From Chloroflexota bacterium (lineage in GTDB: Bacteria; Chloroflexota; Anaerolineae; Anaerolineales; Villigracilaceae), in contig JACRLC010000091.1 of assembly GCA_016235425.1 (NCBI GenBank), positions 85,446-149,445 of the forward strand: DNA of 64,000 bases. The letters run 5' to 3'. Position numbers and translations under genes: made by a program. Shown in pieces: positions 33,082-42,513 of this stretch. Under the pieces are notes generated by a model. The model was not told the origin of the DNA and did not search any database. It was given only the letters and a program-made list of their open reading frames with translations. Numbering within the stretch: position 1 is the stretch's first letter; every line of letters begins with the position of its first letter.

Positions 33082-36000
33082 AGATCTTTGCCAGTGTGAA
33101 AGCATTCGTCCGGATGATTGGGAGAAGCCTCTCACACCTGGGGGCTAAAGCGCCTCGCCCGCCGCAGTTCTCCCTGCGTATCCGCTTCGCCATCGGCATG
33201 GCCGCCATGCTCCTGCCGCTCGTGCTGTTGGTAGCGGCGGGCCGTCTCTATTTTCTGCCTCGATTGACACAATCCCTGGAAAAAGTCGTCGAGGAGGTGC
33301 TCGAGGAGATGGTGCCCGTCGCGCATCTCCAGAATGCGCTCCTGCAGGCCGCCATGCCGGCCAACGACTATCTCATCCACGGCGACCCCGCCGAGCGCGA
33401 GAACTTCGCCCGCCTGAGCCAGGAGGTGGATCAGGCCTTCGAAGAAGCCCTCGCCGCGCCCTATGCGCTGGGGGAGGAACGGGCATTCCTGCAGGCCGCC
33501 TGGGAGGAGTGGCAGCAGGCCCGCCCCCTGAGCGAAGCCATCCTGGCCTTGCCCAATCCGGTGGGAGATCCGCTGGCGGCGCAGGAGATGGAACGCCTGG
33601 ATGCCCACGTTGACCGGGCGGTGGAGCTCCTCGACCAGCAGCATGGCCTGACCCACCGCGAGGCGGGTGAACTGTTGACCGCCGCCACGGCTGACCGGCA
33701 GAGGGCAGAGTTTTTCTCCGGCGGCGTTTTCGGGGTGGCATTGGCCATCGCCATAGCCGCCAGCCTGGCGCTGGCCCACTCTGTGCTGGCGCCGGTGCGC
33801 GCCCTCCGGCAAGGCGCCATCCGCTTGGGCGAGGGCGACCTGTCTCACCGGCTGGCCGTGGAGAGGCAGGACGAACTCGGGCAACTGGCTGGGGCGTTCA
33901 ACCAGATGGCGGAACATCTGGAAAAGAGCCGGGAGACGCTGCACCGCCGCGATGCAGTTCTCGAAGCCGTCAGTTTTGCCGCCGAGCGGTTCTTGAAGGC
34001 AACAGCTTGGGAGGAGAATATCCCACAGGTATTGGAGCGGCTGGGCCGGGGGACGGAAGTGAGCCGGGTCTACATTTTCGAGAACCAGAGCGGCGAAGAT
34101 GGCATCCTCTTGACCAGCCAGCGTTACGAATGGGCCGCGCCGGGCATTACGCCGCAAATTGGCAGCCCGGAACTGCAGAGTTTTCCCCTGCGCGCGGCAG
34201 GCTTTGCACGCTGGGAAGAGATGTTGAGTAATGGCGAGCTCGTCTGCGGACACGTGCGCGAGTTTCCGGAAAGTGAACGAGAAGTGCTGGCCGCGCAAGG
34301 CATCCAATCCATCGCCGTTGTGCCGATCTTTGTCGGCCAGGCGTGGTGGGGATTCATCGGCTTCGACGAGTGCCAGGCCGAACGGGAATGGTCTATGGCA
34401 GAATTGGAGGCGCTCAAAACGGCGGCGGATACGCTGGGCGCCGCGCTCCAGCGCCAGCAAGTGGAAGCCGAACTGCAAACATACGCGCGCCAGCAGGCGG
34501 CCATGGTCAAGATCAGCGCCGATCTCGCCGCCGCCCTGGATGAGACCGAGATTTGTCAGAAAGTGGTGCGCGGGCTGCACGAAGTACTGGGCTATGCTCA
34601 CACGTACCTGTTCTTGGTGGATGAAGCGACGGGCGAACGCGTGCTGCCCGAAGGGGCCAGCATTGGCTGGCGGGATGCCCCGACCAACTGGCGCATCCCG
34701 CCCGGCCAGGGGCTGAGCGAGTACGCGCTCTTATCCGGCCAACTCCACTACACCCCGGACGTGACGCGCGATCCCCGCTACGTCCCCGGGATTGGCACAG
34801 GCGCCGAGGTGGACGTGCCAATCCTCATCGGCGACCCTTCGTCCCTTCGGCAAGCTCAGGGCAAGCTCTTCGACTATCGCTCAGGAGGTTCAGGGCGGGT
34901 GGTGGGTGTGCTGATTGTCGAGAGCGAGCAGCCCGGCGCTTTCGGTCAACGTGATTTTGCGGTGCTGACCGCTGCCGCCGACCAGACGTCCCTCGCCCTG
35001 CAGCGCGCCCGCGAGCATCAAGCGGTGAAAGAGGCCGAAGCCCGCTACCACGACCTCTTCAACACCGCGCCGGTGGGCATCTACCAGACGACGCTCGACG
35101 GAGGTTACGTGCTGGCAAACCCAACGCTGGCGCGTATCTATGGCTACGAGTCGCCTGAGGAACTAATGGCGACTGTCACCGACCTCGATCGGCAATTCTA
35201 CGTCCAGCCGCAGCGGCGCGCAGAATTCATTCGGCTGATGGAGGCGCACGACGCAGTGCAGGAGTTTGAGTCGGAGGTCTATTGCAAAGACGGCCGCGTC
35301 ATTTGGATTTCGGAGAACGCGCGCTCAATTCGGGATGCCAGCGGTGAGATCGTGGGTTTTGAAGGCACGACCCTGGACATCACCGAACGCAAGCGGGCGG
35401 AGGAAGCCATAAGCCAGCTCAGCCACCAGAACCGGTTGATCCTGGACTCGCTGGGCGAGGGCGTCTACGGCGTGGATCCGTCAGGCGACACCACCTTCGT
35501 CAATTCAGCCGCGGCGCAGTTGCTCGGCTACGAAGCAGAAGAATTGATTGGCCGCTTCATGCACGAGACAGTGCACCACTCGAAGCCGGACGGCGCTCCC
35601 TACCCGCAGGAGGAATGTCTCATGTACGCGGCCTTCCGGGATGGCCGCGCACACCGTGTGACCGACGAAGTCCTCTGGCGGAAGGATGGCACGAGTTTCC
35701 CCGTCGAGTACGTGAGCACACCCGTTCGTGAAGGCGAGAAGTTGGTCGGCGCAGTCATCGTGTTTCGCGACATCACCGAGCGCAAGCGGGCGGAGGAGGA
35801 GTTGGTCAAACTGAGGCAGGCGGTGGAAGCCTCTGGCGAAGCGATTTTCTTGACAGACCGCGACGGTCTCATCACCTACGTGAATCCGGAGTTTACCCTT
35901 CTCTACGGCTACACCGCTGACGAGGTGGTCGGAAAAGTTACGCCGCGCATCCTGAAAAGCGGGCTGCTGAAGCCGGAAGACTACGAAATGTTTTGGAAGA

Positions 36001-37724
36001 CCATCCTGAGCAAGCAAGTGGTCAAAGGCGAAATCATCAACAAGACGAAAGATGGCAGGTTCGTGACCGCTGAGGGTTCCGCGAGCCCCATTCTCGATGA
36101 GCAAGAGAATATCATCGGCTTTCTGGCTATTCAACGCGACATCAGCGCGCGCAAGCGCGCAGAGGAGTCGTTGCACGAGAGTGAAACACGCTTCAAAAGC
36201 CTCTTTGAAGATTCCCCCATCTCGCTCTGGGAAGAGGACTTCTCTCTCGTTGCCGCGTACCTCGACGAGTTGCGGCAGTCAGGAGTCACAGACTTTAGAG
36301 CCTATTTCGAGAACCATCCCGAAGCGGTGGCCCATTGCGCGGCGCTGGTGAAGGTCATTGACATAAACCAGGGAACGCTCAAGTTGTACAAAGCCGACTC
36401 GAAAGAGGATTTTCTGGCCGACCTGAGCGTAGTGTTCAGCGAAGAGTCAACCCTCACCTTTAGAGAAGAACTGATTGCCCTCGCCGAAGGCAAAACCAGA
36501 TTTGAAGGTGAAGCCATCAACCAAACTTTGACGGGTGACAAAATTCATGTTGCGCTCAGTTGGTCGGTGGCTCCTGGCGCTGATCAAGCCTCCCGGCGGC
36601 TGTTTGTCTCGATCACTGACATCACCGCGCGCAAACGGGCGGAGGAGAAATTGGACGCCAAGGTGACTGAACTGGAACAGCATAACCGCGAAATCAAACT
36701 GCTCAACGAAATGGGCGACTTGTTACAAAGCTGTCATACCGTCGAAGAAGCCAGTGCGGCCGTCACTCAGTTCGCCCAAAGATTATTTCCGAATCAATCG
36801 GGCGCGCTGTACCTCATCGCCGCCTCGCGGAATCTCGTGAATGCCATAACGACCTGGGGTGAGTTCCCGTCCCAGGACCTCATCTTCACCCCCGACGACT
36901 GCTGGGCATTGCGGCGCGGCCAAGTACACAGCGTGACCGACCCTGGCTTGGGGGGTTTGCCCTGCAAACATGTCAGCCCGTCCCTTGATGGTACTCAGGA
37001 TGTACCATTGCCTGCGAGCTACCTATGCGTGCCGATGATGGCGCAGGGTGAAACGTTGGGGATTCTGCATCTGCGAAGCGGCCAACCCGCTGCGAGTCAA
37101 ACCAGGGAAGAACAAGCGGCTGTCATGGCGTCGCAACAACAACTGGCGGTCACCCTGACTGAACAGATTTCCCTGGCGCTGGCAAACTTGAAACTGCGGG
37201 AAGCCCTGCACAGCCAGGCCATTCGCGATCCGCTCACCGGTTTGTTCAACCGCCGGTATATGGAAGAGACGCTGGAGCGCGAACTGCGCCGGGCGGAACG
37301 CCGCAAAGCCTCGCTGGGGATCATCATGTTCGATCTCGATCACTTCAAGAAATTCAACGATACCTTCGGTCATCCTGCGGGTGATGTAGTCTTGCGTGAA
37401 ATCGGCGCTTTCTTGCAGACATGTGTTCGAGCGGAAGACATTGCCTGCCGCTATGGAGGTGAGGAGTTTCTCGTCATCCTTCCGGAAGCCTCGTTGAAAG
37501 ATACTCTGAAGCGGGCCAAGCAGCTCCGCGAGGGCATAAAACAACTGCACGTGCGGTATCATGACCAGGCACTCGGAGCCGTCACTGTCTCGCTGGGTGT
37601 GGCTGTCTTTCCCGATCATGGTTCGACCACAGAGGCCATCATGCGAGTGGCCGATGACGCTCTTTATCGTGCCAAACAAGAGGGGCGTGATCGGGTAGTC
37701 GTTGCGCCAAGTATGAACGCGTAA
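33078..37724 (+). CDS. Giant membrane-anchored GAF/PAS diguanylate cyclase
   Basis: A 1548-residue sensor cyclase predicted to make c-di-GMP. Order: membrane helix (about 38-58), an extracytoplasmic helical sensor (about 60-210), second helix (about 214-236), HAMP (VLAPVRALRQGA..., about 236-290), GAF (about 300-455), GAF (about 475-650), three PAS (about 655-1030), a fourth PAS-like module (about 1035-1195), GAF (about 1205-1365) and GGDEF (about 1375-1545). The active site is CRYGGEEFLVILPE, with the inhibitory I-site RAED nine residues before it, so product inhibition is expected. Residues about 585-607 (DPSSLRQAQGKLFDYRSGGS) break the second GAF domain and are repeat-encoded (34831-34897). 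PAS repeats are similar to those of the HD-GYP gene upstream. Confidence 0.9.
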   Translation: MKIFASVKAFVRMIGRSLSHLGAKAPRPPQFSLRIRFAIGMAAMLLPLVLLVAAGRLYFLPRLTQSLEKVVEEVLEEMVPVAHLQNALLQAAMPANDYLIHGDPAERENFARLSQEVDQAFEEALAAPYALGEERAFLQAAWEEWQQARPLSEAILALPNPVGDPLAAQEMERLDAHVDRAVELLDQQHGLTHREAGELLTAATADRQRAEFFSGGVFGVALAIAIAASLALAHSVLAPVRALRQGAIRLGEGDLSHRLAVERQDELGQLAGAFNQMAEHLEKSRETLHRRDAVLEAVSFAAERFLKATAWEENIPQVLERLGRGTEVSRVYIFENQSGEDGILLTSQRYEWAAPGITPQIGSPELQSFPLRAAGFARWEEMLSNGELVCGHVREFPESEREVLAAQGIQSIAVVPIFVGQAWWGFIGFDECQAEREWSMAELEALKTAADTLGAALQRQQVEAELQTYARQQAAMVKISADLAAALDETEICQKVVRGLHEVLGYAHTYLFLVDEATGERVLPEGASIGWRDAPTNWRIPPGQGLSEYALLSGQLHYTPDVTRDPRYVPGIGTGAEVDVPILIGDPSSLRQAQGKLFDYRSGGSGRVVGVLIVESEQPGAFGQRDFAVLTAAADQTSLALQRAREHQAVKEAEARYHDLFNTAPVGIYQTTLDGGYVLANPTLARIYGYESPEELMATVTDLDRQFYVQPQRRAEFIRLMEAHDAVQEFESEVYCKDGRVIWISENARSIRDASGEIVGFEGTTLDITERKRAEEAISQLSHQNRLILDSLGEGVYGVDPSGDTTFVNSAAAQLLGYEAEELIGRFMHETVHHSKPDGAPYPQEECLMYAAFRDGRAHRVTDEVLWRKDGTSFPVEYVSTPVREGEKLVGAVIVFRDITERKRAEEELVKLRQAVEASGEAIFLTDRDGLITYVNPEFTLLYGYTADEVVGKVTPRILKSGLLKPEDYEMFWKTILSKQVVKGEIINKTKDGRFVTAEGSASPILDEQENIIGFLAIQRDISARKRAEESLHESETRFKSLFEDSPISLWEEDFSLVAAYLDELRQSGVTDFRAYFENHPEAVAHCAALVKVIDINQGTLKLYKADSKEDFLADLSVVFSEESTLTFREELIALAEGKTRFEGEAINQTLTGDKIHVALSWSVAPGADQASRRLFVSITDITARKRAEEKLDAKVTELEQHNREIKLLNEMGDLLQSCHTVEEASAAVTQFAQRLFPNQSGALYLIAASRNLVNAITTWGEFPSQDLIFTPDDCWALRRGQVHSVTDPGLGGLPCKHVSPSLDGTQDVPLPASYLCVPMMAQGETLGILHLRSGQPAASQTREEQAAVMASQQQLAVTLTEQISLALANLKLREALHSQAIRDPLTGLFNRRYMEETLERELRRAERRKASLGIIMFDLDHFKKFNDTFGHPAGDVVLREIGAFLQTCVRAEDIACRYGGEEFLVILPEASLKDTLKRAKQLREGIKQLHVRYHDQALGAVTVSLGVAVFPDHGSTTEAIMRVADDALYRAKQEGRDRVVVAPSMNA
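34831..34897 (+). repeat. Repeat inserted in frame in the second GAF domain
   Basis: It contains CCCTTCGGCAAGCTCAGGGC and a second degenerate unit (CGCTCAGGAGGTTCAGGGC). It adds about 22 residues between the VPILIGD and VVGVLIVE strands of the GAF domain, which are normally joined by a short turn. Confidence 0.75.
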
Positions 37725-37750
37725 TATGTAATATGATGAATTGCTCTTCT

Positions 37751-37992
37751 CCATATTGTCATCACAAAGAGCAGGACGGCACGGGCTGCTGTACAGGTTG
37801 AAAGGCGTACAGATTCCGCTGGCAGCGCGCGTCTTCGCCGTTGTGGATGGGTGGGATGCCCTGACCAGCGGCCGTCCCTATCGCAAGGCCTGGTTAAGGA
37901 AGAAAGCCATCCAGTACATCAAAGAGCAAAGCGCAAAACACTTCGATCCGCGTGTGGTGGAGATGTTTTTGAAAGAATTCGGGAGAGAATAG
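37751..37992 (+). pseudogene. HD-GYP C-terminal fragment, frameshifted
   Basis: Homology to the end of HD-GYP domains starts PYCHHKEQDGTG in one frame. It then shifts one base to RLKGVQIPLAARVFAVVDGW and continues DALTSGRPYRKAW to KHFDPRVVEMFLKEFGRE. The upstream 100-odd residues including the HD motif are absent. The segment is very similar to residues about 665-745 of the HD-GYP protein at 30796, so it is the remnant of a duplicated gene. The partial frame could still be translated, but catalysis is impossible. Confidence 0.8.
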
Positions 37993-37994
37993 AT

Positions 37995-39173
37995 TCAACC
38001 TCTCACACACACCAGCCCCTTCAAATACGTGCCCTCGGGGAAACTCAACAAAACGGGATGATCCGCGGCCTGCGACAAATGCTCGACGATCTGCGCGTCC
38101 ACGCCTGCGTCCAAAGCTGATCCCGCTATAATTTTTTGGAACAGCGCCGCGTCGACTCCGCCGGAGCAGGAGAAAGTGACCAGGATACCACCGGGCCGCA
38201 AAAGTTTGAACGCCAGCAGGTTAATATCCTTGTAGGCGCGCGCGGCTTTATCCACCTGCGCGGAGGTGGGAGCAAACTTGGGCGGATCGAGGATGATCAT
38301 ATCGAAGGAGCGGGCTTCGTCGCGGAATTTGCGAAGGAGGTGGAAGACATCGCCTTCGAGTGTTGTATGGCGATCGGTGGGAAGGTCGTTGAGCGCAGCA
38401 TTTTCCTTGCACAATTCCAACGCATCGGCTGATGAATCCACGGATAAAACAGACATCGCTCCCCCACTCAAGGCATTGACCGAAAACCCGCCGGTGTAGC
38501 AGAAGCAATCCAGCACATCCCTGTCCTTCGCCAACTCGCGCACGCGCTGGCGGTTGGCGCGCTGGTCGAGGTAGAAGCCGGTTTTGTGGCCGCTTTGCAG
38601 GTTGATGTTGAATTTCAGATTGTGTTCGGTAATTGGTAATTGGGTAATTGATGAACCGCGCAGTGTTCCGGCGATAGAAGGGAGTCCTTCGAGTTCGCGG
38701 ACATCGGCGTCGGAGCGTTCGTAGATGTTTTTCAGGCCGGTCTCTTCGAGGAGGACGTCTGCTATCGTTTCCTTCCAGAATTCGGAACCGGCGGTCAATG
38801 ATTGCAGGACGAGCACGTCACCATAGCGGTCAACGATGAGGCCGGGGAGGTTATCGGATTCGGCGTAGATGAGGCGGAGGGCATCGGTGTGTTGTGGGAC
38901 GAGTAACGAGTGACGGGTGGCGAGTGACGAGCGGATTCGTTTGCGGAAAAATTCCTTGTCAACGGGTTCGTCATCAAACGTCCAGATACGGGCGCGGATT
39001 TGCGAGTGCGGAGAGTAAGAGGCCCGAGCTAGAAAATGTTTGTTAAACGAGAGCAGGTCAACGGTCGAGCCGGATGCGGGTTCTTCATCCACATTTTGAA
39101 TCGCGCCGGAGAAGATCCACGGGTGGCGGCGAAGCAGGGACTTTTCGCGTCCGGGTTTGAGGAGGATGGGCAT
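37995..39173 (-). CDS. 23S rRNA m5C methyltransferase, RlmI-like
   Basis: A 392-residue enzyme with an N-terminal PUA domain (LLKPGREKSLLRRHPWIFSG, residues 4-23) and the EEHG-like substrate region (ESDNLPGLIVDRYGDVLVLQ, about 105-124). The SAM-binding part has KTGFYLDQRANR, VLDCFCYTGGFSVNAL and MIILDPPKFAPT, ending in FSCSGGVDAALF. This is the RlmI/RlmI-like class that methylates C5 of 23S rRNA cytosine. The catalytic Cys appears in VTFSCS. Two short stretches look repeat-derived: RSSLATRHSLLVPQHTD (about 81-97, GTAACGAGTGACG type) and GSSITQLPITEHN (about 174-186, GGTAATTGGGTAATT type). It is convergent with the signalling genes. Confidence 0.88.
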   Translation of the reverse strand: MPILLKPGREKSLLRRHPWIFSGAIQNVDEEPASGSTVDLLSFNKHFLARASYSPHSQIRARIWTFDDEPVDKEFFRKRIRSSLATRHSLLVPQHTDALRLIYAESDNLPGLIVDRYGDVLVLQSLTAGSEFWKETIADVLLEETGLKNIYERSDADVRELEGLPSIAGTLRGSSITQLPITEHNLKFNINLQSGHKTGFYLDQRANRQRVRELAKDRDVLDCFCYTGGFSVNALSGGAMSVLSVDSSADALELCKENAALNDLPTDRHTTLEGDVFHLLRKFRDEARSFDMIILDPPKFAPTSAQVDKAARAYKDINLLAFKLLRPGGILVTFSCSGGVDAALFQKIIAGSALDAGVDAQIVEHLSQAADHPVLLSFPEGTYLKGLVCVRG

Positions 39174-39205
39174 AACCTGAGTTTATCATGGTATCATCCC
39201 GCCTT

Positions 39206-39850
39206 ATGTTCAAACCTATTCGATGGAACACTTTTCCGAAAGACTTTTTGAGGATACAAGCGGGCTTTGTGTTGTTCGGCCTGGCAATTGCGTTGATGAT
39301 CCGCGGCAACATCGGGACGAGCGCGTGGGCGGTGCTGGAAGTGGCGCTCGCGAAAATTCTGCGCATCACACCCGGCACAATGACCGTGATCATGGGATTC
39401 ATTGTGCTTTCGGGCGCGCTGATTTTACGCGAGAAGATCGGCTGGGGGACGCTGGCGAATATCCTTTCGATTGGGCCGTGGGAGGATTTGGCGCTTTCGA
39501 TCATCCCGTCTGTGACGAATGACCTGCCCCTGCAAATCGGCATGTTGCTGCTGGCGATCCTGTTGATGGGAATGGCCAGCGCAATCTACATCGGCGTGGA
39601 TGCGGGCGCGGGGCCGCGTGACAGCATGATGCTGGCGATCAAACGCACGACGGGCGTAAGCATCCGCACAGCACGCATCGCCATTGATGTGACGGTCGTG
39701 ACGATTGGCTGGCTTCTCGGCGGGCCAGCGGGTGTTGGCACACTAGTCTTTGCTTTGCTGGCGGGGCCATCGGTACAATGGGGATTCAATCTGTTCAAAG
39801 TGGAGCCGCATAAGCCGGTGGAGGTGGAGGCGATGGTGGAGGATGGATGA
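39206..39850 (+). CDS. YczE/YitT-like membrane protein
   Basis: A 214-residue protein (or 220 from an ATG at 39188) with five to six membrane helices. It starts DFLRIQAGFVLFGLAIALMI, then RGNIGTSAWAVLEVALAKIL, the YczE/YyaS pattern in which a membrane helix is followed by 'G.g.Ws.l..gL'. The middle has MASAIYIGVDAGAGPRDSMM, again typical ('G.GPrd.l..al'). The C-terminus ends in a short charged tail. The function of the family is unknown; some members are linked to transport or envelope stress. It is divergent from the RlmI-like gene, with only 33 bases between start codons. Confidence 0.7.
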   Translation: MFKPIRWNTFPKDFLRIQAGFVLFGLAIALMIRGNIGTSAWAVLEVALAKILRITPGTMTVIMGFIVLSGALILREKIGWGTLANILSIGPWEDLALSIIPSVTNDLPLQIGMLLLAILLMGMASAIYIGVDAGAGPRDSMMLAIKRTTGVSIRTARIAIDVTVVTIGWLLGGPAGVGTLVFALLAGPSVQWGFNLFKVEPHKPVEVEAMVEDG

Positions 39851-40174
39851 GGAAGAGACGAGTAACGAGGAATGAGGGGAAAGTAATTGGTCCCACGGGG
39901 ATGCTCCGCGATAATTGGGGATTGGTAATACTTCGACAAGCTCAGTACAAGTTTGAGATTGGAGATTTGAATCGGGTTGTGTGGTTTTTCGATTTACAAT
40001 TGGAATACAATAGACATTATCGGAAATAATGCACAAGCACCGTCCCGCCCCGTCCTGACCCGGACGGGACAGGGAAGGTTTATTTCGAGTGGTTCGGGAG
40101 CTTAGCGGCAACCTTCGGGACGTTTTCTCCAATTGGAATACAATTGAACAAAAGTTGGAAATCAGGAGGCTTTG
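39851..40174. repeat. Repeat-packed intergenic region
   Basis: No gene. Contents in order: a GTAACGAGGAATGAGG unit (39861-39880); a 34-base segment (39883-39916) identical, in reverse orientation, to 46987-47020 inside the heparinase-like gene; a CTTCGACAAGCTCAG core (about 39931); a GAGATTGGAGATTTGA piece (about 39955); and then a 133-base element with CGTCCCG/CGGGACG arms. The last element is flanked by a 15-base direct repeat, CAATTGGAATACAAT at 39997-40011 and 40130-40144. GGAGG precedes the protease start. Confidence 0.8.
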
Positions 40175-42502
40175 ATGACTGAAATGGAAAATCCCATTCC
40201 TGCGCCGGAAGTGAAACCGCGTTCAGCCGGCGCGTTGGCTTTGTTCCTACTGCTTGCATTGAGCATCCCGGTTTGTTCGCTTGTGTATCATTTTATCGCC
40301 TGGTCAATGGAACAAACGGCAATCACTTCCTTGAGCCTGGGTCAGTTCGCGTGGGCGGGGCCAATTGGGCTGGCCGGGCAAGGGTTGATCATGTCCGTGA
40401 TTACGGGCCTGCTCTGGTATTTCACAAAAGATGACCGTTTCAAGCCTGTCTATTTTGGTTGGTTTGTGGCCTCCCTTTTGGCTTTCCCTGCGTTGATCCT
40501 GCGCGCGCTTGGCCCGAACAATGACCAGCTTGGCTCGATCCTGCAATTTTTGTTGTGCGCGGTGGCGGCGGGAATCGTATTTTTTATTCGCAGGAAAAAT
40601 CTGCAATGGAATGTTGAAAAGCTTGGTTTCGGTTTCATGGTGGCGGCGGTTGGCGTCCTGCCGCTGGCGATCTATGGCGCGCCTGGTTCCGTGGGCGACA
40701 CGCTTTTGAGTCTGCTCGCGGGGATTGCATTTGGCGCGCTGGCCGCGTTGTTGATGGAATCCACAACGGGCAACGTCTTCTTCGACGCGTTCGGCATCGG
40801 CGCGGCGCTGGCCCTGCTCGGCTCTGCCATCGGCTATGACGGAAGCCAGCTCATTTTGCTGGCAGTCCTGCCGCCGTTCGCGTTTGCGATTGCGACGGTC
40901 ATGCCATCGAAGGCGGGCGCGGCCGCGGCGAGCGGCCTGCTGGCGTTCGCGGGGCTGGCATTCTTCGACCCCACCGAGTTGACCATCGTGCTGGGCGACA
41001 TCTTTGGCGTGGCGCTGAAGGCTTGCGGCATCGTCATTCTCGCGGGTTGGTTCACCGGGGCCGCGGTGCTGATCCTGCGTGCGGTAACGAGAACAGGTTC
41101 AGGGTCGGGAATGAAGCGTGTGATCGGCTGGATCGGTGCGGTTGTGTTGTGGGTCATCGTTGGCGCAGTCTTCTTCATGGCAGGTCATCCCGGAAATTAC
41201 GGCGACCGGCTCTTCGTCATCTTCAAAGATCAAGCAGACATTTCATCTGTAGGAAACATCGCAGACCGCGATGAACGGTTGACTACGGCCTACGAACAAT
41301 TGACAGAACATGCAAGCCGGTCGCAATCGGAGATCAGAAAGTTTCTCGATTCGGTTGGCGTTGAATACACTCCGTATTATTTGGAAAATGCGATGGAGGT
41401 ACGAGGCGGGACTTTGCTCCGCATCTATTTGATGACCCGTCCCGAAGTGGACCGCGTCATTCCCAGCCCGAGGCTGAGACCCGTTCCCCCGGCAGAATCT
41501 TCCCGTGGGTTTGATACCGCGGCCGGCGGCGTGGGATGGAACATCTCCATGATCGGCGCGGACAGGGTTTGGGACGAGTTTGGCGCGCGCGGCGAGGGCA
41601 TTGTCGTTGGGCAATCCGACAGCGGTGTGGATGGGGATCATCCCGCCATTCACGATCAGTATCGCGGCCTGAATGAGGGCGACGATTACAACTGGTTCGA
41701 CCCGTGGGCTGGCACGACTTCGCCCAACGATGAAGGCGGGCATGGCACACATACAATGGGAACGATCGTGGGTGCGGGCGGGATTGGTGTGGCTCCCGAG
41801 GCGCAATGGATCGGTTGCGTGAATCTCGACCGCAACCTCGCCAACCCGGCTTTGTATCTCGATTGTATGCAGTTCATGCTCGCACCGTTCCCGCATGGCG
41901 GCGATCCATTTACCGATGGCGACCCAACGAAGGCCGCGCACGTTTTGAATAACTCATGGGGCTGCCCGACGATTGAAGGATGCGACCCGAACGCGCTGAA
42001 AGACGCCTCCGATAATTTGCGTTACGCGGGAATCTTTGTGGTGGTTTCAACGGGCAACGACGGGCCGAATTGCAGTACGGTCGAATCGCCGCTCTCGTTG
42101 TACGACTCAGTTTTCTCCGTGGGCGCGATTGACGAGGCTGGGAACATGGCTGAGTTCAGCAGCCGCGGCCCGGTCACTGCGGATGGTTCGGGACGCGCGA
42201 AGCCCGACATCGTCGCGCCGGGCGTGGGAATTTTCTCGTCCATGCCGGAAGGCACGTATGGCGTAAACAGCGGCACGTCCATGGCGGGACCGCACGTGGT
42301 GGGCGTGGTGGCGTTGATCTGGTCTGCGGCGCCGGATTTGATCGGCGATATTGACGCAACCGAGCAGCTCATCATTGATACCGCGCAGCCTTTTACGGGC
42401 GATACAAGCCTGGGCTGTTTCAGCGGAAGCGAACCGAGCAACGCTTACGGTTATGGCGTTGTGGACGTATACGCGGCGGTGAAGAAGGCATTAGGGAAGT
42501 GA
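40175..42502 (+). CDS. Membrane-anchored subtilisin-family serine protease
   Basis: A 775-residue protein. The N-terminal 330 residues contain about nine to ten membrane helices of unrecognised type, after an N-terminal PAP-rich segment. An inhibitor-I9-like region follows (FVIFKDQADISSVGN, about 347, to about 430). The S8 catalytic domain has Asp in GQSDSGVDGDHP (about residue 481), His in GGHGTHTMG (about 523), the oxyanion Asn in VLNNSWGC, and Ser in NSGTSMAGPHV (about 702). All four catalytic residues are present, so it should be an active endopeptidase working outside the membrane. A multi-helix membrane domain before a subtilase is uncommon. GGAGG precedes the ATG by 6 bases; a TTG one codon earlier is not used. 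Confidence 0.9.
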   Translation: MTEMENPIPAPEVKPRSAGALALFLLLALSIPVCSLVYHFIAWSMEQTAITSLSLGQFAWAGPIGLAGQGLIMSVITGLLWYFTKDDRFKPVYFGWFVASLLAFPALILRALGPNNDQLGSILQFLLCAVAAGIVFFIRRKNLQWNVEKLGFGFMVAAVGVLPLAIYGAPGSVGDTLLSLLAGIAFGALAALLMESTTGNVFFDAFGIGAALALLGSAIGYDGSQLILLAVLPPFAFAIATVMPSKAGAAAASGLLAFAGLAFFDPTELTIVLGDIFGVALKACGIVILAGWFTGAAVLILRAVTRTGSGSGMKRVIGWIGAVVLWVIVGAVFFMAGHPGNYGDRLFVIFKDQADISSVGNIADRDERLTTAYEQLTEHASRSQSEIRKFLDSVGVEYTPYYLENAMEVRGGTLLRIYLMTRPEVDRVIPSPRLRPVPPAESSRGFDTAAGGVGWNISMIGADRVWDEFGARGEGIVVGQSDSGVDGDHPAIHDQYRGLNEGDDYNWFDPWAGTTSPNDEGGHGTHTMGTIVGAGGIGVAPEAQWIGCVNLDRNLANPALYLDCMQFMLAPFPHGGDPFTDGDPTKAAHVLNNSWGCPTIEGCDPNALKDASDNLRYAGIFVVVSTGNDGPNCSTVESPLSLYDSVFSVGAIDEAGNMAEFSSRGPVTADGSGRAKPDIVAPGVGIFSSMPEGTYGVNSGTSMAGPHVVGVVALIWSAAPDLIGDIDATEQLIIDTAQPFTGDTSLGCFSGSEPSNAYGYGVVDVYAAVKKALGK

Positions 42503-42513
42503 GGAGTCATCAC

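Noticed and set aside
33132..34601. 489-codon open frame on the minus strand inside the GGDEF protein gene
   Set aside because: It is fully antisense to well-defined HAMP and GAF domains; the product has no recognisable domain and is rich in His/Gln as expected for a shadow of G+C-rich coding DNA.
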